A stretch of DNA of 64,000 nt from Taenia hydatigena (taxonomy: Eukaryota > Platyhelminthes > Cestoda > Cyclophyllidea > Taeniidae). The number at the start of each line of letters is the position of its first letter. Positions within the stretch are counted from its first letter, which is position 1. A model generated the notes under the pieces. That model saw only the letters and a program-made list of their open reading frames with translations, had not been told where the DNA came from and did no database searches. Positions 11,506 to 22,928 of this stretch are shown piece by piece. The position numbers and the translations under genes are program-made. The DNA is taken from contig JADWOT020000007.1 in NCBI GenBank assembly GCA_036345935.2, positions 5,317,471 through 5,381,470 on the forward strand, given 5' to 3'.

Positions 11506-11886
11506 TCCGCTCAGAGCAAGCCTTCACTCCCAAAGTGGACAATATCAAATTATGGATTTTGAGTTGAACGCCATTTTATGTAGGGAATGAGCCGTTACAC
11601 TGTAGACATACATAATTAACCCTCTTTTGCCGAAGGATTATTTCGCCGTTGTTAGCACTGAAAGTAGTACATTGGACTTGGATGAGTGGGAATAAGAGCA
11701 GCAAACAAAAGAATGGACCTCAATTTTTTTAGGTTATTTTATTTACTGTTGCCTTTATTTAATTACAACAAAGGCAGGTCTACTCTTATGCTCGCTCCTC
11801 TTGACTCCTAATTCTTTCATTACCGCGGGCTGCATAAAGTAGGGCCGGATAAAATTAGAAGGGCTTAGAAGGTTGGAATAAGTGCA

Positions 11887-12078
11887 ATGAACTCCATTTC
11901 AGGTGTTGGACATGCATTAACAAATTTACTTGTCAAAATAATGCAGATGCAACAATCACAATCCGCATTTGCATTCGGAGCCCGGTTGGCCTTCTTTGGT
12001 CAGAAAAGGCGCAAATTGCAAAAAGAAAAATCCGCAGCATCAAAAAGTAAAAAAAACTGGTTTACGGTTGTCCATCTG
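11887..12078 (+). CDS. candidate first or internal exon, basic protein
   Basis: The frame starts at ATG 11,887 (it is also open 18 nt upstream) and runs 64 codons to a consensus donor CTG|GTAAGT in phase 0. The peptide is neutral at the start (MNSISGVGHALTNLLVKIMQ) and strongly basic later (GQKRRKLQKEKSAASKSKK), which could be a nuclear-localisation-type or nucleic-acid-binding tail. The donor is the strongest evidence. No family recognised. Confidence 0.45.
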
Positions 12079-12384
12079 GTAAGTCATCATTTTATCACTC
12101 GTATTTGCAAGGCTTAGACTAATGAGAGAAGTGGGTTTTTCTATCCATCCCCATTTAGAAGTAAAATTAAAGTGCTCACTATCAGATACGAGAAGAGGCA
12201 ACAACTAGAACTAATCCAAAAATCGAATAGTATCTAAATTCGTGTTCAACGCCTCATTATAAAGCGCGAAGCATTTTATTGATCCTAACTTCGAATTTCC
12301 TGCCCTAATGTCTACCTGAGCAAAGCTGTCGACCTCCTATATATGACACTCCCAAGCAGTTTTTAGGGTGTTATATTTTAATAT

Positions 12385-12685
12385 CTAATAAATAAAAGGT
12401 TGAAAATTTGTAGCAGAGGATGTTGATTTCTGAATAGCCAGACTTAAACGTGAACCGCCAAAAATAAGACAAAAAATTTGATTAATGCTAAGTGGGCAAT
12501 AATGGTGGAAGGAAAATATCGCTGACAATGCGTTGCACTTCTTGGTTAGCATGTTTTCAAAACCATATACGATAGCACTGTTGCACAAGAAATCACCATA
12601 CATGGCTCCGTATTTTCCACCTTTTGTTCCTTGAAGAATAAGATCTAGTTGAAACCGCTCCTTAGAAAACCCATCCCTATAAGCG
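12385..12685 (-). CDS. candidate terminal exon, unknown protein
   Basis: A T-rich acceptor (TTTCTTTATTTTATAAAG, minus strand) is followed in phase 1 by 99 codons and a TAG stop. The N-terminal part contains a glycine-rich stretch, FQLDLILQGTKGGKYGAMYG. A GTATAT inside the exon could be a donor, which would remove the less convincing, more hydrophobic C-terminal part. A competing model puts a 54-nt terminal exon at 12,677-12,730 after a superb acceptor (TTGCTTGACTGTTTGCAG). The two overlap slightly and only one is likely used. Confidence 0.38.
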
Positions 12686-13461
12686 CTTTATAAAATAAAG
12701 AAATGCTTGGAAAGCATTTTCGTGCTCACTCTGCAAACAGTCAAGCAAAAATGAGAAACAGGTATGAAGATTTGCAAAATGGCAGGAAGGAGTTTGAAAT
12801 GCATGGACCATTTGGCAAAAAGGAAATGAGGCTGATTTCGAGGTCGGTAAAAGTCGGTCACCGCAATTAGGACAAACCAAGGCCTCTGGTCTAACCACGA
12901 CCACCACCTTGATAATGCGCATTTTTTTCCAAATGGCGGTAAGGCGGACCTATCCAAATATTCTTACCCAACTTTAGCCAGCCGAATTCGCCCTCACATA
13001 GGCACCACAGTCGCCAATTTGTCAAAAGGGCTGCTAATAGGGAGTCCTTAGATTCGCTGATTTCGTGATAAAGCTTCGCAATGTGTTTCGCTGCACGGGT
13101 TTTGCAGCAGCTACCGCAATCACTGTTTGATTCACCAACAGGCTCCTTACAATCGTCTCCAGCGTAAGCAAATTATTCTGCATGTCTGTACACTCTTGGT
13201 AATCCTTAAAGCAAAGAACAAGACTGGTACTCCCGACCCTTGTTTATTCTGCCGCGAGTAGATCGTCAGCATATGGTGATATTTGGAAGATTGTGACCCA
13301 ATATAAGACGTAGGAAATGAGGTTTCGACTACTACCTCAGTCCAATCTCACATTTCACTGTGAGTAGACGTGCGATAGACTTCTGAGATTGGCTTTACGA
13401 AAATTGCTTAAATGTATTGCAAAATGGCGATTTCATCTGTTGAACGCTCTTTGACCAGATA

Positions 13462-13627
13462 TCAAAAACGTGCGAATGCGCCGAACGTTAGCTGATTATA
13501 GATTTGCATTTTACCAAATAGAAAGCTTGCTTTCGCAAACAAGGCTGGTAAAGGCGGACAGTGAGAAATAAGGGGCTTGAAGCTGTCTAAAATATCGATA
13601 AGAGGTAATTTTTGCAAAATAGACTGT
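13462..13627 (-). CDS. candidate exon, unknown helical protein
   Basis: The acceptor TGTGTTTTGCGTCCAG (minus strand) leads in phase 1 to 54 codons and a TGA. The peptide (QSILQKLPLIDILDSFKPLI, then a proline-containing turn and PALFAKASFLFGKM) looks like consecutive amphipathic helices. It lies upstream of the 12,385-12,685 exon on the same strand but ends in a stop, so it cannot be spliced to it unless an internal donor is used. Confidence 0.35.
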
Positions 13628-13828
13628 CTGGACGCAAAACACATAAGGTGAGATTTTCAATAAACTTCCGATTCGAAGCAAATTCGGCCTCGCCTTGTCT
13701 TAAGCCACTCCGGGTAGTCTACACATCCCGTCAAATTTGATTAAACATGTGATTTCTTCTGCGGTAGGCAAGGGAAGGTAACCGTTTCACTAGACACAGC
13801 TTGTAGCGCCCTGAGGCTTCTTTGAAGA

Positions 13829-14625
13829 CAAAAAAAGGCACAATGCTGGGACAGGATACATATATTCAGCCAGTCTACCCGACTAGGGCAAAACGGCCAC
13901 CCAAGTGATGGTAGCTAAAGCCAGCAATCAAGCAAATAAAGTGCTACATAATACCTCTCTTCTTTTGAGCGTCGATGACGACGCTTTTCTTGACAAACCG
14001 CCTGCGTCAGCTATCACAACGCAATGAGTGCCGAGGGAAACACTCACGCACTAATCGTGCCAGTCATCAGTATTCAACGCATTGAAACGATGCTTGAAAA
14101 CACCACCTCTGATTTCTCTTAGAAATTTAATTGGATCCTCAATCTAGTCCAAAGAATAACTGAATTCAGAGCGTGAGATTCTGCCGACCATCAGCGCGTC
14201 CATAGAGAGACTCTGGCCCACCAGTCTCCCTAAGCATGCATGCTAAGGAAATCTCCGAAACGAAACTTGTCCAGGTGGCTCAAGACTAGTGTTGCTTCTG
14301 TTAATAACTTTCTTGCAGAAAACGGGAATGGGGCAGACGCCGAGGATGGACGTAATTCTTAGCCCTTTTATTATACGATGTCAGACTTACACCCATCCTT
14401 AAGGTATACTCTTCTTTTGCACTGCTACAGTTTCTCAGAGCGGTATGAACCAGGATACAAATCATTTAGAGCCGGGTCCGCCTTCCGATGCCACGAACGT
14501 AGTGTCCCAGGACTTTGTTGTTAGTAAATAAAAGGCATAATACTAGGACAGAATATGCATACCTTTAGCAAACGGAGAGCTCGAGGCCATTGGCTTGGCT
14601 ACTTGGCTCCCCAAGTGACATTAGT
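13829..14625. repeat. pair of short direct repeats about 700 bp apart
   Basis: About 90 bp at 13,829-13,921 and 14,532-14,625 align imperfectly in the same orientation, sharing AAAGGCA-AAT-CT-GGACAG and a later CCCAAGTGA block. No coding frame runs through them. They look like remnants of a local tandem duplication or a dispersed repeat. The intervening sequence holds no recognisable gene. Confidence 0.35.
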
Positions 14626-14799
14626 GAGTGTGTAAGCTGCAAATATGCAGCAATTGTGTCTTTCTAAATTGGCCATCATGCTTACGGCTTACAACTGGGA
14701 GGAATTTCCTAAAGATTACTGATTTAGCAAAAACTTACTGATGAAGTGCTACCAAAGCGTCATCGGCTTCGACTAGGTTATGATTAAACTGAGCTGACT

Positions 14800-15045
14800 C
14801 TAAGGAGGTGACCATTTCTGTGGAAATGATGAACTTAGGCGACGTACCCATAGTAGAACATCTACCCTGTTTCTCAAGCCAATCCCAACCATATGAAGTT
14901 TAGCGTTTAGAGTAAGTTCCTTGTCTAGAGCATGTAGAACCCATTCCCTGCATTTTGCTTTCGGCAATTCCCTCTGTAGACCTTCTTTTCTACGTGTGGG
15001 TTTAAGCTGCATTGGGCTGCCTGTAACCACCATCAAAGATGACAT
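14800..15045 (-). CDS. weak candidate ATG frame, 81 codons
   Basis: The frame opens at an ATG and is basic (KPTRRKEGLQRELPKAKCR), ending with a tryptophan-containing segment. No convincing splice site bounds it. It sits about 140 bp downstream, on the same strand, of the 98-codon frame at 15,184-15,480. Low certainty. Confidence 0.2.
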   Translation of the reverse strand: MSSLMVVTGSPMQLKPTRRKEGLQRELPKAKCREWVLHALDKELTLNAKLHMVGIGLRNRVDVLLWVRRLSSSFPQKWSPP

Positions 15046-15183
15046 AGTTGTGCTTACTTAGCCAACTTTAATCTTCTTTCCCACTTTTTTCCATCCCATT
15101 CATACGTCTCCATTATGTTGCTACTGACCGCGCCTATATGTGGTTCAATTGGGTTAATAGGTTCGAAATACTCGAGGACACAT

Positions 15184-15480
15184 TTAAAAGGAGCAAATTA
15201 AAATGGACCACAGCACCGGCAAGTTACAAAATAGTGTGTCATTCTTCTGTGCGATACTCGATTGCAATGCCACAGCGTGGTGATCACAGTGCGTGGATGC
15301 TAATTTGGCATCAGAAAACCATTTGGCTGAGGACAAAAGGTCATTGTTGGTGCTGATTTTGGAACCCATCATGTAAAAGTGTTTAGATGCCAAAAATTCT
15401 GTATGCATGCTTGGTTCAGCCGCAGATCTGCTGATCTCTTCAATAAGGCAAACATGCCTAGTGGTGAGGTACATTGACAT
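15184..15480 (-). CDS. 98-codon ATG frame, unknown protein
   Basis: The frame starts at an ATG with A at -3 (CAAATGTC) and stays open for 98 codons. It begins MSMYLTTRHVCLIEEISRSA and includes KISTNNDLLSSAKWFSD. No acceptor AG lies between the upstream in-frame stop and the ATG, so if real it starts a protein. A GTGCTG late in the frame could be a donor. No domain recognised; composition is better than neighbouring chance frames. Confidence 0.33.
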   Translation of the reverse strand: MSMYLTTRHVCLIEEISRSAAEPSMHTEFLASKHFYMMGSKISTNNDLLSSAKWFSDAKLASTHCDHHAVALQSSIAQKNDTLFCNLPVLWSILICSF

Positions 15481-16001
15481 TTGCCAAAGACATAAAGATT
15501 AAACAGAGTTATTAGGGGCCTAGAATCGATGCGGATTTAATTAGGCCCTACCAAAGACTCGATCAAGCTACGTTTGAGGAAATGTGAGATATTGCCCAGC
15601 AGCTGAAAGCATCACTCCATCTGTGACGATGCTTCGACTCTCGGTCATTGATTCTGAGACGAGGTGTGGTGACTTGAGCACAACCAAATGAACAAATCAA
15701 ATCACACTGCAGACTTGATGAAGTGAGTCGCTAAGAAGTAAGCTACAATACTACAGCTGAGAAGGCTTAAAAGGCTACAATTATGGCCAGATGTGCATGC
15801 CAGCAAGACAGCGGCATTACCAATGCAGAGTGTGGGATCCGCGTGCTTTAACATACACTCAGTGGAATTCAACCACGCTTCATTGTCATTAGCCTAATTG
15901 AATCTAAACTAGCAATGGCCATATTCGAATACATATTTCAATCTTAATAGTGGAAAAATATAGCAGTTTTACTCATTTCAAACGCCTTCAGTGTCTTGAA
16001 A

Positions 16002-16007
16002 TTTATT
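16002..16007 (-). terminator. AATAAA poly(A) signal overlapping stop codon
   Basis: The minus strand reads TTATAAATAAATTTC, so the AATAAA hexamer begins at the last base of the TAA stop of the 16,007-16,196 exon. If used, the 3' UTR would be only some 15-30 nt. Confidence 0.4.
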
Positions 16008-16196
16008 TATAAATCTTTGGTACATTTGTGCGAATGGACACGAAAGCGACAACGGATAGAATATCGTGCCCCTTTAAAGAAGTTTTTGACTGGTTTCATT
16101 AAATAATCTCGAAATTTGGGATTCAAGAATACTTCTAAAGCTGTGTACTTAGAAAATCCTTTCTCTTTATCTTCCTTCATCTTCACCCAAGATTTC
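16007..16196 (-). CDS. terminal exon, basic C-terminal domain
   Basis: The acceptor ATGTCTCTTTGCAG (minus strand) is followed in phase 1 by 62 codons and TAA. The peptide is very basic: KSWVKMKEDKEKGFSKYTAL, then FLNPKFRDYLMKPVKNFFKG, ending in a Cys/His/Arg-rich tail. An AATAAA overlaps the stop codon. The composition would suit a ribosomal or nucleic-acid-associated protein, but that is only inference from charge; no signature motif is recognised. Confidence 0.5.
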
Positions 16197-16940
16197 CTGC
16201 AAAGAGACATCGGTCCCTAATTCCCGATGTAGAATAGATAAGGTTCTTAGTTTATAGGTAAGCAAAAGTCGTGTGAACATTATGCGCGCATACCAAGACT
16301 AGAAGTAGGTCACATTTATTTCTAAAATAATCCAATGCTGACTACTAGAATTTGGCATAATAAAAGATGACCATATTACAAACTGCAATTTGTCAACACC
16401 ATTCAACACATTTTAATAATGGACTTTTAAATCTCTTCGTTGAGTCACTTACAAAGCCACTGATGACTTCGCGATGTCTACCTAAAGTCCATGACGATGA
16501 AGTAAATTTAGAGCACATTTAAAAGGCATTGTTGCACTGCAATGATGATACGAAGTAGACTGCCTGATGGGGAAGTTCCAACTTCAACACACACATTTCG
16601 GGCAACTTATTTATATGGATTACATGAATCCACTCTAACAGCGTTAAATCCCATCAAACTCGGTTAATGACAGATAGAGGGTGCTGAATACAAATTGATC
16701 TTTCGAAGCAATGCATGCCCATATCACCGCAGTGATGATTAAATATCCAGTTACGTAGTATGTTCCGAACCAGACCCCTTTGTCAGATGCTTGATAGATT
16801 AAGGCGATGTGAACCTAGAGGATAGCCATGATCCACTTAAGTTGGATCTGTGGACTTTACCAGGATACTGGGTTTGGTGGCTAAAAAGACTAGTTGGTGA
16901 CTCAGTAAATTCTGAGTAGAGGCGTAAGAAGAGTGATGGA

Positions 16941-17180
16941 TTAAATTTGATGTTCGAGAAGGACATGCATCATCTGAAGTCTTTGTGAATTTTCGCAAAA
17001 GACAGTCACATGGTAGGAGAAGTGTCGCTGACGCAGATGTGGGCTAATGTTGTGCTTGTATGACTGGGATGTTATGTAGACGAGAAAAGTACAGTCGTTA
17101 TGAGTATAAGTGCACTCGCAATCAACCTTTGAGCCAAAAAAGCTGTCAGAAAACGAGAGCATAGTGGTCCGATGACACAT
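16941..17180 (-). CDS. candidate Cys/His-rich frame
   Basis: This minus-strand frame stays open upstream of its ATG for about 20 more codons. It is rich in Cys and His (SKVDCECTYTHNDCTFLVY, then SPHLRQRHFSYHVTVFCEN). The spacing does not match a canonical zinc finger. Splice boundaries are not evident. Confidence 0.25.
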   Translation of the reverse strand: MCHRTTMLSFSDSFFGSKVDCECTYTHNDCTFLVYITSQSYKHNISPHLRQRHFSYHVTVFCENSQRLQMMHVLLEHQI

Positions 17181-17516
17181 TGCACAATTACAATGTATTG
17201 GATCATTTATATGTGATTTGAAGCAGCAAATGGTCTTCTTTTACTTCACACCGCCAAGCAAACGTGTTACTCGCCACTCACTTTACGCCTCCAAGACAAG
17301 GATCACATTGGACCACAGGGTGCGTCGTTCATCTCAATCAGCTCTATGCTGTGACCAATTGGGCAGAAGAAAGGTCGAATTCTACAGTGAGTTTAACGTC
17401 TAATGACAAGGAAACCTAGTGCGGACATGATGATTGATGGTTTCATCAAAAGCTAACCGCGAGCCTCATTATCGGCAGTTGATGAAACTTCTCTCGCTTA
17501 CGATCTAATTCGCCAG

Positions 17517-17678
17517 CAATGTACGATCCACTAGTCAACCCGTTACCGTTCACCATAACACGTAGCTACTATCAGTTGCACAGAACGATTGTGCTCATGT
17601 GCGTATTGAAAGCAAGAAATCTGTTCCGATGGCATACACAGAGACAACTCGTGAAGGAACCGCGGAGGACGGTGTCAG
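17517..17678 (+). CDS. internal exon, possibly part of a C2 domain
   Basis: The acceptor is CTTCTCTCGCTTACGATC...CGCCAG; the exon is 162 nt (2 + 53 codons + 1) and ends CAG|GTAAGA. The peptide contains TIVLMCVLKARNL, which resembles the first strand and loop of C2 domains (pattern L-V-V-x-ARNL), Ca2+/phospholipid-binding modules. The following residues are basic and do not show the expected Asp ligands, so the match is suggestive only. Splice evidence is good; the family call is weak. Confidence 0.42.
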
Positions 17679-20640
17679 GTAAGACGAGGTGGCTATGCCA
17701 CATGCGTTCTCTTTTGTTCCCTTTAGTTTGGAGCATTTAAGGCAAAACGTATCATTGCTGCCTTAGATCTTTCTGACTGTCTGAGGTAGGCCAGAGTTCC
17801 ATCCGCACGCATTTGTATCAAAGTTATTTGTCTTAGCATTTCTACTAGCGCTTGGTAGTTCAACACACGATTGTACGGACTCCTAACATGCTACAGAGTG
17901 CTTGAAGAAGGCAGTACACTTTCAAAAATGGTAAAAAAACGTCAAAGGAAAAGCAACATTTCACTGTAACTGCTGGGACATTTTTGCTTTAAAATCTTGA
18001 TTTATATGTCTTAAAGGGTAACATGCTTAAACAGTAGTAGCTTCCAAGCCATTAACTTGGGTGGCGCACTTAATTACATATCAGCAGGATTAAAATGATC
18101 AGGAATGGATACTCATATTCCGTTAAATAATAAAGAAAAAATTGTGTAAAGCTCAACTAATTTTATTCCACCAATGTCCATGCAAACAAAGCTTTTAACT
18201 AGTTCCTTTGTGTGGAACTGCATTGACTTCTTTGTGACTGACTTGAGACAATTCGAAAGGTAGTCCGAAATAAAAGCACCTTAAAATTAAGGAATGGTGC
18301 GCTGCAGTTTGTACTTAGGAATCCGCCTAGACGAACACACCTAGAACATTTGGAGCCCTAAGAATTAGCCTTTGAGACTGTCCTATTAAAAATGCAGAAA
18401 ATTCAAAAGGCCAAGAGCGTCCAGCGCATTTATTTAAGGCCACATTTTTACAGCTTGATACAGTTTAAAAGTGCAACTTGCGCGTATCTCGACTTGTAAA
18501 GCAAAGGCCCGTATAAGTATTTACGAAAGGTAACCAAAGATTGCTTGACGTTCAGGGCTAGATCATAGACAAGAAAAAAGATAAATTATCATATGAAGCC
18601 ACTTTTCTGCTAAAAAATATGTGATCATCTAATGATTGTTTGCACTTGTTCCCAACTCCAAAAAGGATTGACGCGATGCGGTCATCACCAAGACAGCAAT
18701 GAAAAATTGTGTACAATTCGAAACAATGCATAAAGAGTGGCACCGACTTAATGGGTCATTACGCCAGTGAAAAAACAGTGATTTAAAACAAAAATCGATG
18801 GAAACTTGCGGAGATCACTAAAGTATGCGCAGCCTCACTGCAATAGATCATGCATTACATCATAAATGTCTACAAAGCAAGCAGAAAGTAGATTAAATGG
18901 AAACGGACTTCGGGAAGTAGGCATGGTAAATAAAGAAATTACGCATAGGGGTGGCACTTACGACAGTGTTCTTCCACCAACTTAAATGTCCCAAAGTACT
19001 CATAACATTCCGTGCAGTAATGACGTAATTTACCATCATCTGTGGCGATTAGATGATCAGATGACCCATGGAAAACTAGCTTTGTTAATTTAGTTACTGA
19101 TTGCATTCATAAAGCCGAAACGACTTGGAAAACAAAATTTTAAACTACAAGCGACACCAAATGAAATCTGTTAACATGCGCAGGCCTCACCAAAGTAAGC
19201 GAGGCTTAAATTTTATGCTCACGGAACATGTGTACTCAAAAAGACTATGTTGCTGCATGTCGAGGAACATACGTAGCAGATGAGACTGTCCACTTTGGCG
19301 GAGAGCTGGAAAGATACGTAAACTCCTGCAATGCTACTTACACTGTAACTAGCACAGGGAAGTGGAGCTTAGCTAAACCCGTCCTTGGACCCAAATATGA
19401 CCTTAACTCAAGTTATCATTAGCCGCCTTTTCAGCCATGAGCTTTAAGTAATTTTAAAAGCTCTAAGCAAACCTACCTTTTTAGGCATACCTTGTCGGCA
19501 TGCTTCGCATTTTTAGAGCATTTTTGGCCCACAATCTCTTACTATTTAGTCGCAAATCTATTTGGCAGAAAGCGTGTTTGCAAATATGCTCATTTTTAGA
19601 GATCTATTCTTGCAAAGGTAATGCGGTTTGCAATCAAATTATAAGTCGCCGAATTGGCTTTCACTGTGCCTGCATTTGAGCATATAATGTGAAGAATTAA
19701 AGCAAAATGAAGCATTACCATTTCAACCTCTCTGTTATAGTAATGACATTTTTCATTCTCCTCATTTGAGTTTTCACAAGTTAGTTAGGTCAAATCATGC
19801 ACAAAAGATCTGCATTTGTAGAGAGATCGTAAGGGGTTGCTCTCATAATAACTTATCTACCCTAATGAATATTTAGTCTAAGACATACAACGTTTCAAGT
19901 TAACGGGAGTAAGTTGACCCATGGTACTCTTATGCAGCCGTCAGCCACGTCGTCCATCTTTCCTGCTTGTTCGTGGCAGCATGCATGCTCTGTCTTTCTG
20001 TGCTATTTAGATAGGACTAGTATTCTAAGCTAGGCTTTGAAGTGAGGTCAACGCTGTTTACGGTTATAATGTGATATTTGTGCTGCAGTTAATGTGCCAT
20101 TTTGTAAGAGACAGGAACAAATTTCGGGCAGGATGTCAAAGGAGAAAGTCGAGCTCACGGAAGAGGGTTAAACCCCAGCCTTCCATTTCCTTCGACTCTG
20201 CTCTATCTCAGATTTGCCAAAAAGTTTAGAAGAAATAGGAAAGTAATGCAATAGGTTTCTTTCATTACTCAATTAAAAGAAACGGCTGTCTCGCTTTTGC
20301 ACTCCTGCACCCTAAAACACTCTTATTTCTTGATCCATCAGTTGAGACTTTAATACAATTTGCAGTGACATCCTAAGACTGGACGGAATACACAAGAAAA
20401 TGAGTGTTACACACTATGTTGCATGCTTCCCTCGACATTGACTTTGCCTGACCGATGAGAAACATTTAAAAGCGGCAACGTACATCGACACCCACATTAA
20501 GTTCAACGTGACGGGTTAATGTTTACTCGATCAGTGGATGTAAGCCACAAGACCTTGATCAGTCGTTAGTTCAGCCACCATCGACATCCCGAACCTCCTT
20601 AACTTACAGTTTACTTGTATTAACACCTTCCAAGCTCGAA
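17679..20640. other. AT-rich stretch with two weak frames
   Basis: Mostly unassigned. A 61-codon minus frame (18,558-18,743) contains FHCCLGDDRIASILFGVGNK. A 64-codon plus frame (19,228-19,422) starts at ATG and encodes a Cys-containing, N-glycosylatable segment (SCNATYTV, NSSYH). Neither has clean splice boundaries. The remainder looks like intron or intergenic DNA. Confidence 0.35.
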
Positions 20641-20712
20641 TAGCAGAACGTGGTTTCAACCTTATGGTTCTCTAGGCTAGAGCACGGCACGCGTCCGCTG
20701 CGCTGCTCTACT
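20641..20712 (-). pseudogene. initiator tRNA-Met-like relic
   Basis: Read on the minus strand it is exactly 72 nt and aligns end to end with eukaryotic initiator tRNA-Met: an AGTAGAGC acceptor start, GCGCAGCGGA D-arm region, an AGGTTGAAACC B-box and a TTCTGCTA end. The anticodon stem is degenerate, and the position of the CAT anticodon reads CTA. It is therefore a pseudogene or promoter-bearing relic rather than a functional initiator tRNA. Confidence 0.7.
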
Positions 20713-21006
20713 AACAATGTTCACATCTCTTAATACATTGCCTCTCATCAACGGGTTGATAAAAGCAAAATGACGAGCTACAGAGGTGGGCTTTAACAGT
20801 CACGTCAATTATAGACCTGCGCGTGTGTGACGCGTAGGCATTGAGACAGCAGAAGTAGAGATTGATGCGGGTGCCGAGGAAAAGGAAGAAAAATGGAGAT
20901 AGAGGGAGTGCATGCACTTTGCACTACAGTGTGGCGCAGCACAGCATGGCATAGCTTATGGTGCTTAGCGTTTAGCAATAATAATATTAACGCTGAAAGA
21001 AACGTA

Positions 21007-21078
21007 CTCCTGATGATCTAGCGGTTAGGATTCAAGGTTTTTACCCAGGCGACCCGGGTTCAACTCCCGGCCAGGGAG
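21007..21078 (+). pseudogene. tRNA-Glu-like relic
   Basis: 72 nt aligning with eukaryotic tRNA-Glu throughout: GATCTAGCGGTTAGGATTC D-arm/A-box, an intact T-arm CCGGGTTCAACTCCCGG and a CCAGGGAG 3' acceptor. The anticodon loop reads TTTTTAC, putting TTT where a Glu anticodon (TTC or CTC) is expected, and the anticodon stem pairs poorly. Both acceptor ends have mismatches. A and B boxes remain, so pol III transcription is conceivable. Confidence 0.7.
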
Positions 21079-22248
21079 GCTTCTCTTTGACCCATATTTA
21101 CCAAGGTGCACCGCAATCTGTTGCGCGCCGAGACAGCATGCTGCTAGACATTGTGGTTACACGGATCTGTGCATCGCATGAGGTGTCGAGGAGACGGAAG
21201 TGAAAGGTAGTTGAACTGTGCAGAAGCGAATGATAGTGTTGACACTATTGACTCCTCGGAATTGTAGGCCACCGCACAGCTGTAAGTTATTAAAATTATT
21301 AAACTTGGCGCATGTTACTCCGCATTGCGTTTTGCTGCGATCCTAACTTTGGTGCGTGTTTGGATGTGTGCACGTACCGCCTTAAATGGGCGTGTGCAGT
21401 GACGCATTTGAAACCATGTTCACCGTGTGCAAGTGGTGATGTTATACACCAGCTTGTGTGGCAACCCGGAATCGTCAACAATGTCACTGGAGAGGACCCC
21501 ATGTTCCATCAAGTCGAGAGTTTTGTGTTTGAAAGAGGTCAGTTCCTATCAAGAGTAAGTACGAAGACAGACGGATGAAAGCAATCTTGAGAGGTGGGCC
21601 AAACGGCATAATATTGTAAGTGACTGAAGGTGCACAGCAGTAATAATTTCAAAAGGACATGGATTATCACGGATGTAAAGAGAAGAATTGATAATCAGTA
21701 GGGGCGACTAAAATGGATGTCTTCCACTCAGGCCTTATCTGTTCGCCGAAGAAGCTTCTTTCGCTACCTATAGATCGTGACGCACTTCGCAAACAATGCG
21801 TTTGCGTACATGCATCCCTGGGTTCTTGAAGGGTAGCTGCGAGGTGGCGGCGTCAGAAGCTTGCATCAACACAATTTGATAATAGCTCAAGCGGGCGCAA
21901 GCATTGGTGGAGTACAACTAGCCTACAAGTGCAGGAACCCGAAACAAGTTTTGCTTAAAAACGCCGCGATCACTTAGGCTCGCTGTACTTTAAAAATTTC
22001 GGAAAAATTTATGAAAATCCATAAAGAGGAACAAAATAAATAACCTAGCTGTGAAAATGATGTGACGAGTGGGCAAAAAATGCAAGCACTCTCAGGAAGT
22101 GCGAAGAAAACCAAGGAATTAGAACGTAAACGGAGAACATGTGACAAGACAAAATTGCAACTTCTGCCAAAATCAGTAAAACAGATGGGAACGGGAAGGA
22201 GGGATGCATTCAAAACTTGTCACCTGTGGTGCTGACGTGTTGCATCAG

Positions 22249-22332
22249 TGGCGTTGAGATTGCGAAATGCCACTCTTACCTGGATTATGCAGACCACATC
22301 ATATATGCCAGCGTTATTACAAGATTTTATTG
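22249..22332 (+). CDS. candidate internal exon, unknown protein
   Basis: A possible acceptor (ACGTGTTGCATCAG) precedes an 84-nt exon (1 + 27 codons + 2) ending in a consensus GTAAGT donor. The peptide reads GVEIAKCHSYLDYADHIIYA, then SVITRFYW, an aromatic, plausibly structured segment. The polypyrimidine tract is weak. It lies about 600 bp upstream of a CAP-domain fragment on the same strand, but no phase test ties them together. Confidence 0.38.
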
Positions 22333-22928
22333 GTAAGTCCACTTACTAAGCGCTTGCAAAATAATGCGTCAACCAAGTTTAATGAAATGAGAGCCTACAG
22401 AACCCTTTTGCCCCAGGGCAACAACATATTTGGAGACAAATTATGTTCCACCGTAGATATTCAAGTGAGCTATTGCGCAGATTGTCGTGCCTTACCTATC
22501 AACATCCAGCATGCTCAAGCCAGTAACAATGGTCCCGGGATATTGTAAGGTAAATTATTTAGCATCGCCTTAATCATAATCCTTAAAAGGCACATATACG
22601 CATTAAGATCCGCCAAGCACAATCTTCCTCGGCTAAACTAAGACAAATGCGCGGTGGGCGGACGCGCGCTAAGTACTTTTAAACGAAATACAGAAGCAAT
22701 GGTAATAGCAAAATCTTCGTCATCACATGCTACACGACAAGGGATTTTCACGACCAATGTGCCTGTATCTCAGCCATCTAACGTGTGGTTGTGTAGCGCA
22801 GAGGGTTGCAGTGTCATTATGGGTGTACCGTAGTGCAAGTTGATTACAAAGAGTGTATAAAAGACGAGGCACATGATGCAGCATATATCAACTTTAGCAT
22901 TCTTTGGTACTCATTTTCATGTATCCAG

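Larger units (their letters stand above)
20641..21780. repeat. tRNA-pair repeat, copy 1
   Basis: First of three related units. It begins with an initiator-tRNA-Met-like relic on the minus strand. Next comes about 300 bp of diverged but alignable sequence, including a purine-rich stretch (GAGGAAAAGGAAGAAAAATGG) and a TGTGGCGCAGCACAGCATGGC block. Then follow a tRNA-Glu-like relic on the plus strand and a downstream block (AATCTGTTGCGCGCC, GAGGTGTCGAGGAGACGGAAG) found in all copies. This copy carries extra sequence after about 21,300. The right boundary is approximate. Confidence 0.6.

Noticed and set aside
21312..21578. 88-codon plus-strand frame
   Set aside because: It lies within the tRNA-pair repeat unit, has no counterpart in the other copies and lacks splice sites.
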